Positions 53,066 to 64,000 of a DNA stretch of 64,000 nucleotides are shown here, piece by piece. The stretch comes from Dioctria linearis. Lineage: Eukaryota; Arthropoda; Insecta; Diptera; Asilidae. The notes beneath the pieces were generated by a model that did no database searches, had not been told where the DNA came from, and saw nothing but the letters and a program-made list of their open reading frames with translations. The stretch is from assembly GCA_963930735.1 (NCBI GenBank), contig OZ005742.1, positions 200,141,803 through 200,205,802 of the forward strand. Reading direction: 5' to 3'. Positions within the stretch are counted from its first letter, which is position 1. Each line of letters opens with the position of its first letter. The position numbers and the translations under genes are program-made.

Positions 53066-54060
53066 ATACTTACCTGTTGCATAGATTTTCATTTATCGCC
53101 ACGGCGTATTTTCCTGAAGGAAAAAGAGGAATATTTTTATACCCTAGATGAAATCTATAGGGTATACTAAGTTTGTCATTCCGTTTGTAACACCTCGAAA
53201 TAATGATGGTAGAGCAAAATGAATTGGACACCCACGCATAATATTAAAAGTTATTTTGATTTTTGCATGTCCGTCCGTCCGTCAGTCTGCCTTTGCGCAC
53301 GATAACTCGAAAACGCGCATACTTAGAGAGCTGAAATTTTGTACACGGACTTTTTAAAAAAAAATAAAATTAAGTTCGAAAATGAGATAAATCGGGCAAC
53401 TCCTTCGTGGGGTTGCCATACAAAAATTTCGTTTTCCACGATATATTTGGACACTACCTGAGAACGCGTCGACATAGAAAGCTGAAATTTGGTACGTTGT
53501 GTTTTCATAACAATAAAATATCAAAAATGGACGAAATCGGGCAACCCCTTCTTGTTGTTGCAATTTAAAAATTTAGGTTTTTTACATATACTTTGAAAAT
53601 GATAAGTCCTAGACATTTTTATTGTACTAAAAACTTTTCAGAATAAGAAATCCTATAAAATTGGTTTTAATCATTCTTTCTGTCTGACGAGCCGTTCTAG
53701 AAATATATGCGAGAAACCAATGCAAAAAATCAAAATTTCTCAAATAGGTGACCATACGAAATTTCATACGTGCATTCATCTAGGGTATCATGAGAATTGG
53801 TCTTAGACCAATTCTAGCTTTTGCACTTTTTTTTTGTAAATTTAGTGAAAAACAATAATTGGAATATGAGTATATATTTACCTGTTACATAGAGATTTTT
53901 GATTGATCGCCACAGCGTATTTTCTTGAACGGAAAATAGGAAATTTTTTTTGATGTTAATTTAGTGAGAAATCGTAAATCGATTATGCTCATATATTTAC
54001 CTGTTGCATAGAGATTTTAGTGATTCGCCACGGCATATTTTCCTGAAAAAAGAGAGGGAA
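53066..54060 (-). repeat. Exon-like tandem array, three units, first split by a TIR element
   Basis: Minus-strand units each with an acceptor-like end (TTTTTCCTTCAG, TTTCCGTTCAAG, CTCTCTTTTTTCAG), 40-42 nt, then GTAAGT or GTAAAT: 53074-53113, 53882-53923 and 54001-54042. The segments share GAAAATACGCCGTGGCGAT and end CTATGCAACAG. Units 2 and 3 are 119 bp apart. Same layout as the array at 15.5 kb, with different exon sequence. Confidence 0.55.
53139..53788. mobile_element. 650-bp TIR element (MITE-like)
   Basis: Perfect 14-bp terminal inverted repeats ATACCCTAGATGAA (53139-53152) and TTCATCTAGGGTAT (53775-53788). Inside, GTCCGTCCGTCCGTCAG and two ~140-bp subrepeats with AGCTGAAATTT and AATCGGGCAAC. 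There is no coding frame. A hairpin AGAATTGGTC/GACCAATTCT (53793-53815) follows directly and may belong to it. Similar sequence is known to me from fly genomes (from memory). Confidence 0.75.
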
Positions 54061-54560
54061 TTTTTTTTTTTTTGTTTCTCTTGTTAATTTAGTTGGACAA
54101 AAAAACGGACGGTGTAGTGGTAATTTGGACTATTTTTGATGTTTTAATCCACGACTCCGCCATTCACACGAAGCCTATCCGCCTCGATTCAATGACGAAC
54201 CTAGTTCGGGAACAGGACCAGTGTTTCAAAAAGCCCCGATTTTCTTCAAACTTTGCACACTACTCCCTTTTTACTCACAAATCACAAATATGAAAACAAA
54301 ATTGCGCGGAAAGTTATATTTTCTGAGCTAATCGACTTTAAATTTCCCGAACTTTGTACTGCAATTCACAACACAATTTGACATTCTCACAATTAATTAA
54401 CTCTTCTTCTTCTTTTTAGTAACAAGTATACAAGTGGTGTAAACATACCTTATGAACATTCGGGTTACCAGCATTGCGTTTTTTTATTCATTACAGATAT
54501 TCAATTGATGTGTAGTACAGCATTTAGTTGGAATGGAATAGAAAAACTGTTATTAAAGAA
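54061..54560. other. Spacer, no gene seen
   Basis: No recognisable frame or repeat between the exon-like array and the microsatellite. Confidence 0.4.
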
Positions 54561-55263
<703 letters not shown>

Positions 55264-55638
55264 GCAGCATCCTAGGAATGTTTGGAGCTCAAGGCTCAAT
55301 TCTGGGTGCTGTTCTCCTGAGAATAGGGGAACCAGCTGAGCAGTCAGCTTGGCGACTTTCGCGTAATCTACCATCTTTTGATTGTGGATTTTAGACTTTG
55401 GCATCTTTGGGGAGCTAGTTTCTTCTAAGCCGATCTCCAGAAGGGAGTCTCCCAGCCAATTTAAAAGGAATTCACTCGCGGTGGAATCACTGGCACTGTC
55501 TTCGATGGCACTTTGTCTTAACCTAGCACTATTATTTTGGATGATATGTACCCCGCGAGAGTGCGAAAATTCTCCAAACTCCTTTAAGCTATTTTTGAAC
55601 TTCTCTGTGTTAATTTTAAATTTTTCGATTGTTTCCAA
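55264..55638 (-). pseudogene. gag: Gypsy gag N-terminus, duplicated fragment
   Basis: Same frame as 40381-40905 (EKFKINTEKFKNSLKEFG, EFLLNWLGDSLLEIG, LSLELQTFLGCC), cut at the duplication border. The frame runs on for a few foreign codons into the junction sequence. Confidence 0.85.
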
Positions 55639-55789
55639 TCTTTCTTTTCTCGACCTTTCGATCTGCTTTTCTCTGCTTTTCTACTGAGTCGCACTAATTC
55701 ACAGAGAGTTCGGAGGAGTTTCGCACTTTCTCTTCCAAATTTTTTAAATATAATTCTAAATTTAAAGTGGTTCTTGCTTGGTGGGGTCC

Positions 55790-56435
55790 TGTCAGGATTG
55801 TCCCGCTCCTTAACGTGTTTCTTCTTGTTGCGAATTTTTTGGGGGTGTTGTATTGGTACCCTCTGTTACGGATGTTGCTCCCTCGTGGCCTCCTTCGTAC
55901 CGGGGCGGAACTTCCTGTATAAAATTTGCAGCTAGGGGGGCTCCTGCCGTCTTATTTCCCTTGGTTGTATTTGAGAGGGTGGCTCTTGCCTTCTTCGAGG
56001 TCCCTCTCAAATCAGGATCGTTGAATCAGTTGCTGTTGGAGATTTTCAGTGCTGCCGGGGGGTGTGTGGCCTTCTCAACTTCCCCTGGATAAAAGCTGAA
56101 AGGGGGCGCGTTGCCTACTTCGAAGTCTCTTTCAGCTCCGGATCGCAGATTGGAGTGTATCCGAACTTCCTTCAGGTGTCGGGTTGGAATATTCCTCTTA
56201 ATGTGGACGTCTATTTTCCCTGGGCTGGGATGAAGCCCGCTATTGTCCCACGTTGGCAATTGGGTGCTGTGTTGAGGGGGTGGCTGCGTGTTTTACAAAC
56301 AGAGGCAGTTAAAGCTGTCCGACCCCGAGCGTTGGACCCGACAAGATCGAAATACTCCTGAAGCCAGACTCAACTTCAGGCGGAGGGTAGGGTGTCTTGC
56401 CCAGTATTCGATCCCGTCTTCAGCTCCATTATGAT
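55790..56435 (+). other. Unknown segment with repeated open frame, second copy
   Basis: Counterpart of 41045-41690. One G fewer near 56101 keeps KAERGRVAYFEVSFSSGSQI in frame through NIPLNVDVYFPWAGMKPAIV and VLRGWLRVLQTEAVKAVRP, about 99 codons (56062-56361), the longest reading of this segment. Confidence 0.35.
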
Positions 56436-56639
56436 TCGCAGGATAGAGGGTTTTCGAACGCTTATACTTTGTTTGTGTAAAGTAGGCTTCCTCTATCCTA
56501 CAGGCTGCGCCAATTTGTTACAGTTTTTCTTTTCAAACTGTCTATGGGTTACTTACGGTCTGAGATCTGACAAGACGAAATTATCCACTAGCGACGGGGT
56601 GGCGTGTTCCTTCTGTCTATTATAGGAGGGGCATGTACA

Positions 56640-56647
56640 TATATAAG
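56640..56647 (+). promoter_or_regulatory. TATA box, duplicated copy
   Basis: TATATAAG with the same flanks as 41895. BEL copy 2 begins about 175 bp downstream. Confidence 0.4.
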
Positions 56648-56821
56648 ACACTGTGAGCACTTTAACTTTTCTTTATTTTACTTCTCTTCTTTACAAACTC
56701 TTTCACGTATCGAAAATTAATTTGCTTTCTACCACTGAATTACACGTCAACTCTGTTACATGTTTTGTTTTTCTTATAACAATCCTATTCTTTAATCACG
56801 ATTATGCACTTTTTCTGCTAC

Positions 56822-57272
56822 TGTAACAGACACTCAAACTTAATTTAAGTGCTTGCTAAGCGGGCGTAAGTAACTTGAAAAAAAGAAAGAACTTCGATTT
56901 TTTGATTCTAAACTTACACTGGATTTTATTGTGCTAATACAAGAACTTAAATACAATTTTTACGATAAATTTCGCTATTATCGTAAGTTCACTTCATCAT
57001 GTTTACCTTGCAATCATTGACCCAGATTGGGGCAATGCATGCGGAAATATTTCCGTGAACTATTTTTATGAATGATGCAAGAACATGAGTAAGTGAACTA
57101 ACGTTTGATTAAATTTTGACCTGATTGGAGGTAATGTACAAAATAAGCAAAGTGACAAATTTTTTGCATTTGAGAAATCGGAAGGTAATTGTAGTGAACG
57201 TGAACATGAACGTGATTAAGAAATTATGTATGAACATGTTGAGAAATTATTTTTTTTTGTCAGGTAGGAACA
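56822..57272 (-). repeat. BEL copy 2, 3' LTR (451 bp)
   Basis: TGTAACAGAC to GGTAGGAACA (plus strand), then TGCTGGGGGCCGCCAG, the intact LTR/interior junction that copy 1 lacks. It misses a few bases at about 56961 (TTTACGATAAA for TTTACGCTTACATGATAAA). Confidence 0.95.
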
Positions 57273-59040
57273 TGCTGGGGGCCGCCAGATTCCAATACAC
57301 GATTGAATCGCTGTTCTATTGAAGTTTGTGGTGATGGTTGTCTTCCTTCCTTGGGTTTTGCTTGTCGCTTGGAACATCCAGTATAACAAAATTGAAAGGT
57401 CCTCTTGAGGGTGAACCAGTACTTCCAGATGAGGATGACCAGGAAAAGAATGAAGGCAGATGATATTGATGTGGTTGAGTAGAGTATCAGCGTGTTGTGT
57501 AGGATAGCTGGATCTATCTTGCGCTCCTCCATATATTGTAAGATTTGCTCGTCTCGTTGAATCAAAACTCCTGGTTGCAGCAATGCTGGGGATTTATTAA
57601 AGTTGGAAATGTTTAATCGTGGGGGAACTTCCCTTATATGGCTGGAGATGACCTCTATTGTTTGATCCAATTTAGTTTTTAAGGTTATCTCTCTTGTTTT
57701 CAAATAACAGTAATCAGCAGTGTGTATAATTCCTGTGGTATTTAGAAGTAATTCCTTTCTAGCTCCTTTGCAGAATATTTAGGCGACCTTGGTTTCATTA
57801 GTCATGTATAACCAAGTATTTCTCGTCACCAAGGCCTTCCAAACTGTACCAGTCAGCTTGAACTGTCGCATCTCACATATGGTCTTTGGATAACGATCAT
57901 AAATTTCATCAATTACACAAGATGGGCTGTTTTCGATGCTGTGCACTATGGTTGGGCTACACAGGAACACGTGATTGGCTATAGTAGTGCAACTCTTCAA
58001 TTCCCTTTCGTCTAGATTGAAATATGTTTGATGGGTATAATCAACAGCAAAGGTGGAAGATTTTATGTCGGCCACTGCGAATTCGTTGCCTTTGATTAAG
58101 TGTGGAGTTGGTGTTATATGTATCAAATCGTACATGTTTGGTTCAACATTATTTAAGTATCCATACAATATTATTGTGCCATTCTGATTTACCACGTCTA
58201 GTCGTTCCTGTGGTGTTGGTAAGATAATGAAGTTGGAACCAATTTTCTGGGCTACCTTTTGAATAACAGTTTGGATTTCGTGTAAAGAAATGAAATTCAA
58301 GAGATAACCGTGATTGTGTATGGCATTTAACCAGTAAGCATAGTTCTCCTGGAGCTCGTCGTAGTAATCTTCTGCACTTAGGTATGCGGCTATCACTTCA
58401 ATGCTAAGCCTGTTGTGATCTGCTGCTGAGTACCATGTAGCCATTTCGTTAATTGAAGAAATGGCATGAGCCAATCTGGCATCAAAATGCTTCAATTTAT
58501 CTAGTATGATAAAATTGGACTGATTAACCTTCGCGTTGAGGAGCAGCATTTGTTGATTTGCTGAAAGTAAGAGATTTTGTTGATTGTGTTCTAATGCGTC
58601 AATATTTGCATAAACCTCCTCATTGACGCCAAATATACTGGTGAGTAGCCTACCAAGAAGACCTCTTCTACTTCTGTTCCTTGGTTCTGTAAATCGGATT
58701 TCATCTATAGATCTTAAAAGGTTCTTCCTCCTTGTGGATAAGTGCCTGAATGGTTGCGAGCAGCGCGTGATTTCAGTGAGCTTCTCAGTCTTGTCACACA
58801 TTTCCTGTATTTGTTCCCAAGTGGAGTTGATATTTTTTTTCGTCGTCAAAAATGTCAAACATTGGAAGTGACACCTGCAATCGCAGATTTCCTCGTTTTA
58901 TTTTGGCTCTGCCTAAATTCTCTATGTAGAGGCCGGATTTGGGCTGTATGATCTCGTAGTCCTGTGCGAATGCTACAGTCAACCAATAAAGTATCAGCAA
59001 GGTGGAATGTAACAGTCTTGAGGCCCATGTACATGGTGCG
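57260..59040 (-). pseudogene. env: BEL env-like fusion glycoprotein, copy 2
   Basis: Signal segment near 59015 in frame with integrase, the same A8 frameshift as copy 1, then 57779-58858 with NRSRRG and LLGRLLTSIFG. A private TAA at 57779-57781 replaces Ser of copy 1. The frame resumes 57260-57703 with PALLQPGV (intact here), the membrane anchor FILFLVILIWKYWF and a basic tail. Confidence 0.7.
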
Positions 59041-61111
59041 ATTTTCATTCTTTTGCTATGTCGAGCTGTAGTCGGTTCAGGCCCCTTTCCATCTTTACTG
59101 GTGGAAATCGTATCAAAGTGCTCTGGTTTCGACCATAGCTCAGGTTCGGCTGAAATGTCAGGTAACCCCCTTTTTGTGGATTTCTTGAAAGTGGTCAGTG
59201 CTGTAAAAGTCCTGAGGCCGGCATCTTCATGGTCAGATTTATGTATATTCATAGGCAACTGGCACAGTTTGATAATGTTTCTATATTGCACAGAAACTAC
59301 TCGCACTATTCCATCTTCGCCAGGATGAAGCTGTACGATTCGTCCTAACGGCCACTTTTGTGGGGGCAAGATGACTTCCTTTACTAGAACTAACTCGCCG
59401 AGAACTGGGTTCTTTTTGTCTGTTCTCCATTTGCTTCTTTGTTGTAGTAGTGCCAGATATTCTTGTGACCATCTCTTCCAAATGTCCTGGTATAATTTTG
59501 TAACAAGCTTCCATCTTTGGTGGATTTCTTTACACTGAATATCTGGTTCAGGCGGTGCTAGCAGAGGCCTTCCGATCAAGAAATGACCTAGAGTTAATGG
59601 TTCTAGATCTGTGGGATCGCTTGAATTTTGTCCGATTGGCCTTGAATTCAAGCAAGCCTCCACTTGATGTAGCACGGTGGTAAATTCCTGATATGTTAGC
59701 AAGATGTCTCCCAGCACTCGTTTGAGGTGTGCCTTAACGGACTTAACGCCAGCCTCCCACAGACCTCCAAAATGTGGGCTGGCTGGGGGTATAAACTTCC
59801 ACTCTGTCCCATCATTGGCTGTAATCTCTGCTGCTCGTTGGGAGGAGCTGGAAATTGCAAGTTGCAGGTCTTTATCTAGCCTGTTTTTAGCACCAACAAA
59901 ATTCGTTCCATTGTCGCTAAATATTTGTTTGCAATTTCCCCGCCGCGCGACAAATCTTCTATAGGCAGCGAGGAATGCGTCTGTGGTTAAATCGCTTACT
60001 AATTCCAAGTGAATGGCTTTTGTTACCATACAGACGAAAAGTGCTATGTATCCCTTGTTTGTTTTTGTGCCTCTTCCTTTGGAGATCTTGGTTATGAATG
60101 GGCCGGCATAATCTATTCCGCAGTGAGAAAACGGTGGTGATGGGGTTATGCGAACAGCTGGTAGATTGCCCATTACTTGCTGTGTGCTTTCTTGGCGGTG
60201 TCTGACACACTTGATTCATTTGTGGATTCTTCCTTGTACTACTCTTTTGGCATCGATTATCCAGAATTGTGCCCTTAAGAAATTTAATGTGAGTTGCGTT
60301 CCTCCGTGTAGCGTTTGATGGTGAGAATGATCAACAATGAGACTGGTGTTATGATGTTTTGGTGATAGTAGCATCTGATGTTTTGCATTCATACATAGCG
60401 CAGAGTTTTCCAATCTTCCCCCGACTCGTAGAATGCCATCTTCGTCTAGAAATGGACGCAACGAAAGTAATCTACTGCTTTTCTTCAATGGAATTTTCTT
60501 TCCGATACATTGGACATTGGACTTCCTCAAAGAATGCTTCCAACTGTGTCATCCTTACTATACACTTCTCTGATTCCTTCAGCTCGTTGTGTGACAGATG
60601 GTGCAACATTCTCTGTGAGCGTGGAACTTTACAGTTCATGATGAATCGTCGGCAATATGCAGTAATTCTTAACTGTTTGGTATAAGATGAGCATGAAAAA
60701 ATATTCTCTGTTGAGAAAACTGTATTGAAGACCTTGATCTGTTTTTTTTTCTTCTTCACTTGTCTCCATATTTAGTTTGTTTGATGGCCAAGCTTCAGCA
60801 GGTTGGCCTAGCCAAAGTGGACCTCTCCACCAGATCGTGTGCGCAGCGATTTTCTTCGGACTTATTCCTCTGGAAGCTATATCGGCGGGATTTTCTGGAG
60901 AGGCTATGTGTCTCCATATTTTTTTGTCAGCTAGGCTCTGAATTTCGCTCACTCGGTTCGCGACAAATGAATGCCAGTTGTTAGGGTTTTTAGCGATCCA
61001 AGCTAGTGCTATCTCAGAATCGCACCAAGGAAAAATCTGAGGTGACTTTATCGCTAGAATCTCAATGGTTGATTTGAGCAGCCGGGCAAGGAGTAATGCA
61101 CCACCGAGCTC
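59041..61111 (-). pseudogene. BEL integrase, copy 2
   Basis: A single frame (58794-60173) covers the catalytic core (DYAGPF, FSDNGTNFVGAKN, PHFGGLWEAGVKSVKAHLKR), the full C-terminal domain (ACLNSRPIG, LGHFLIGRPLLAP, GELVLVKEVILPPQKW) and the env signal segment, so integrase and env are contiguous. A private TGA at about 60217 changes a zinc-finger Cys (HKCIKC in copy 1). A 7-bp repeat near 60513 (TTGGACATTGGAC) breaks the upstream frame. The N-terminal part is at 60216-60952. Confidence 0.9.
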
Positions 61112-61452
61112 TTAACGTGGTAAAGTGATCTTCTGTTTTAATGGTGCTACTTTGGTTTTTGCAGTTAGCAATGCAGTATGTATTTTACCAAAAGCATCAA
61201 CCGTGCGTGTATACACTACTGCGGCATATGCTTTCTCAGAGGCGTCGCAGAATCCGTGAAGTTGAATTTGTTGGTTCGTGCGATGTCCAACCCATCGTGG
61301 GATTCTAATTGCTTTTAAGCCCAGCAGATCTCTCTCGAAGCTTGTCCAGAGTTTGGTTATATCTTCAGGTGGAGGCTGGTCCCAATCTGTTCCTGCCTTC
61401 CACAGTGACTGCATGATGAGCTTGGCTGTAACGGTTACTGGTGCTAACCAGC
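61112..61452 (-). pseudogene. BEL RNase H region, copy 2
   Basis: Same as copy 1 (FCDASEKAYAAVVYTRT) with the shared TAA at 61112-61114. Confidence 0.85.
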
Positions 61453-62124
61453 CTAGCGGATCAAAGATGGTAGCACCCTTGACAGTATTTTTCGTTTCGT
61501 CAATTTTGCCTCATTGTTATGGAAGCGTATTCTAAACTGAAACTCGTCTTGTTTGGGATTCCAATGTATTCCCAGAGCTTTGATTGTTTCATTTTCTCCA
61601 ATTTCTAATATTCCCTTCTCTATCATGTTCTCGGGAAGGTCGTCTAATAGCGCTTCATTATTTGAAGTCCATTTACGCAGATTAAATCCCCACATATTTA
61701 ATAAAGAGGTTATTTGTTTTTGTAGTACCTGAGCTTCAGCTTTTGTATCAGCTCCTGACAGCATGTCGTCTACGTAAAAGTCCTCATTGAGCACCTTTTT
61801 TGCCAAAGGTAGCTGGTCACCTTCGTCTTTGGCTAATTGTTTTAGTGTTTGGACTGCAAGAAATGTGGCTGGGGCTGTGCCATAAGTGACCGTGTTGAGG
61901 ATGAATTCTTGAATGTGTTCTGTTGGTAGCTTCCTCCATAGAATTCGTTGATAGTTTCTGTCGTCTTCTGCGATCTTGATCTGTCGAAACATTTTCTCTA
62001 TATCCTCAGTGAAAACGTAACGATGTTTTCTCCATCTTAGGAGAATTTGGTTTAGATCTTGTTGAACTTTTTGTCCTTTATACAGCAAGTGATTAAGGCT
62101 CAATCCAGAATCCGTGTTGGATTA
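61453..62124 (-). pseudogene. BEL reverse transcriptase, copy 2
   Basis: YVFTEDIEKMFRQIKI, FYVDDMLSG and KALGIHWNP as in copy 1, with the shared stop after VVFDA (62122-62124) and the shared frameshift near 61505. Confidence 0.9.
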
Positions 62125-64000
62125 AGCATCGAATACTACTCGCAATTTTGTTGTGGTGCTGTCTCTTTTAAATACCGCATGATGAGGTAGATAGTATATT
62201 TTGGAATTTTCACCTGTGTAAGCTCCAGCGGGGCTCATGTGATTTAAGGCGAGATACTCCTTCAGGAAGGCATTGTAAGCCGCCATGTCCTCCGGGGCTT
62301 TCTGAAGTTTCTTTTCTATTTGCAAGAGACGAGCAACGGCCTTGTGTCTTGACTCTCCTAAGTTTCCCACATTTTCTCTAAATGGCAGGGGGACAATATA
62401 CCTGCCTTCTTCATCTCTTTGGTGTGTCGTCTTAAAATGCTCTGTGCAATAATCAGTTGCTTCATTGGATATGACGCTGTTTTCTATCTCCCAAAACTGT
62501 TCGATTTTTTCGTCCATTTCTGCTAGAGAGAGAAAGCTTGAAACTTTGTTGGTTCTGTGGTAATTTCTGGGGATAGTTCCAAATAGGATCCAACCTAACT
62601 TTGTGTTTTGAGCTGCCAGATGCTCTTGTTTGAGCCCCTTTAACAATATACTGGCATAAACATCTGCACCTAGTAGTAGGTCTATTTTCCCTGGTCTGTT
62701 GAATGTGGGATCTGCCAAAGTTATATTTCCATATTTTCCTATATCAACTGATAATACAGGTGAGTTTGGAAGAAATGAATTGAGTTTAGGCAAGCCAAGT
62801 GCTTCTACACAAAGATATGTGTGTAATTTGTCCTGAAGCTGGATGCGTATCTTCACTTTACTGCATGCCTTTCCAGATTTAGTCTCGCCAACCCCTAATA
62901 TGGTGGCTGATATGCGCTCCTTTTGCAATCTTAAATTCTGGACCGCTTCTTCGGTAATAAGCGATACCTGTGAGCCTGGGTCAATTAATGCTCTAAAAAG
63001 CTCTGGTTGATTGAATATGTTTGTAACTCTTACCATGGCAGTTGGTAATAGCACATTTGGCATTTTGAGCTTGTTGTGGAGAACAATAACCCCTTTATTT
63101 ACCGTGGCCTCTGGAATGCTTTCTACAATTGTATTAGTAATCATATAAAAACTGGATTGATTTCTTGAGTTCTCATCGTATTGATGAAGTAGCGTATGGT
63201 GCCTTTTTTTGCAATAAAAGCACGATTTGCTTGTTTTGCATTTCTCAGATTTGTTGTGAGCCATGCAGTTGATACAAAGATTCTTTTTTGCGATGTATGA
63301 TTGACGATCATGCACGCTCATCTTTTTAAATTCTATACATTGGTAAATGATATGATCTTTGTTGCAGAAGATGCATGATCGTTGTAGCATCGTATTGAAA
63401 GATTTTTTCTTGTTGGAGGTAAATGCTTCTGGTTTTGTTTGTTTGCTACTCTTGATGCAGTCTAGGATTTGATAGCGCTTATCTAAACATTTTAACAATT
63501 CAGGCGTAGATGGCATCTCCCTTGGGTTCGCAAGGCTCTCCTCAAACAGTCTTATACTTTCTGCATCAAGTTTTCTGAGTGCAATGCAGACAATCATAGG
63601 ACCCCATTCGTCCGTGTGACAGTTTAGATTTTTTAATGCTTCTAAGCATTCTCTTATTATGTCATAGAGGGCTATAATATCTTCTTGAGATCTGTATTCA
63701 ACCTTCTTTGCATCCATGATGTTGTTGATATATTCTGTTATGATCTTCCTGTTATTATTAAACCTTGATTGGATTAACTTGATGGCAGTTTTATAGTTGC
63801 TATTATTCAATTGTAGATGACTTATTACTTTTCTTGCGTCGCCTTCTATATGGTATAGAAGGTATTGCATCTTCTCAACTTCGCTTAGATAGGGGTTGTG
63901 GTCTATAACCTGCATGAATATATCGCTGAAAGATTTCCATTCCTTGTAGTTTCCACTGAATCTTGGAATTTTAATTGGTGGCAGTTTTGGAAAGTTATTC
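62125..64000 (-). pseudogene. gag-pro: BEL gag-protease-RT N-terminus in one open frame, copy 2 (partial)
   Basis: Over 600 codons open, from the window end to the shared stop at 62122. The order is gag core (IPRFSGNYKEWKSF, EKMQYLLYHIEGDARKVISH), three Cys/His knuckles, protease (RALIDPGSQVSLIT, LLLGADVY), WILFGTIPRNYHRTNKVSSF, then MSPAGAYTGENSKIYYLPHH and KLRVVFDA. It shows that gag and pol share one frame, as in roo-like elements. The gag start is outside the window. Confidence 0.9.

Larger units (their letters stand above)
55264..64000. repeat. Segmental duplication, right copy (continues past window)
   Basis: Direct copy of 40531-49262. It starts abruptly inside the Gypsy gag (GCAGCATCCTAGGAATG). 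The rest of the Gypsy element is absent, replaced by the microsatellite side. Confidence 0.95.
56822..64000 (-). mobile_element. BEL/Pao element, copy 2 (5' end outside window)
   Basis: The LTR begins directly after GCTAC (56817-56821), the same base as in copy 1, so it is a duplicate and not a new insertion. Contains env, integrase, RNase H, RT, protease and most of gag. It shares the RT stop (62122), RNase H stop (61112), RT frameshift and env frameshift with copy 1. Confidence 0.95.

Overview
The window is eukaryotic and almost entirely repetitive. I find no tRNA, rRNA, CRISPR array or bacterial-type operon, and no intact host gene. It holds decayed insect-type retroelements (a roo-like BEL/Pao element in two copies, an env-bearing Gypsy/errantivirus-like element, two unrelated LINE families), a solo LTR, a mariner-related foldback element, a small TIR element, a 615-bp CA microsatellite and several structured tandem repeats. 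This fits an insect heterochromatic or TE-graveyard region. A fly is a reasonable guess, from the roo-like BEL and a 53-kb repeat that resembles fly repeats I know, but the sequence does not prove it.

Layout. 1-0.96 kb: fragment of a TE-associated insect protein (-). 1.3-2.2 kb: 73-bp minisatellite. 4.4-8.95 kb: LINE with ORF1 and ORF2 (+). 10.4-11.1 kb: degenerate repeat. 11.1-14.3 kb: LINE of a second family (-). 14.6-15.9 kb: hairpin repeat plus an exon-like tandem array. 16.16-17.55 kb: foldback element. 17.9-25.7 kb: second copy of the second LINE family (+), split by a multi-hairpin repeat (19.5-20.1 kb) and a 1.78-kb insertion (23.1-24.9 kb) that carries a hairpin array. 26-31.5 kb: hairpin repeats, a TATA-type promoter region, a multi-hairpin leader with a nested solo LTR, and a possibly spliced unknown ORF. 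31.6-32.1 kb: third hairpin minisatellite with a 32-nt G run. 32.2-40.9 kb: Gypsy-type endogenous retrovirus (-) with a tandemly amplified gag. 42.1-50.7 kb: BEL element (-) with both LTRs and a target-site duplication. 50.7-54 kb: more hairpin repeats and a second exon-like array. 54.6-55.2 kb: CA microsatellite. 55.26 kb to the window end: a direct duplication of 40.53-49.26 kb, including a second BEL copy in the same insertion site.

The most unusual theme is serial hairpins. Three unrelated tandem arrays (1.3-2.2, 23.9-24.5, 31.6-32.1 kb) each keep a constant short loop while their stems change in a base-paired way. Four dispersed copies of a multi-hairpin leader (9.5, 19.5, 28.6, 50.7 kb) also show paired substitutions. 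This suggests selection for RNA or DNA structure rather than simple slippage. Two loci (15.5 and 53-54 kb, minus strand) hold tandem units that each pair a 3' splice-site-like and a 5' splice-site-like sequence around 40-51 nt, as in micro-exon arrays.

None of the protein-coding elements looks intact. Both BEL copies share stop codons and a frameshift, so they came from one already dead insertion by segmental duplication.
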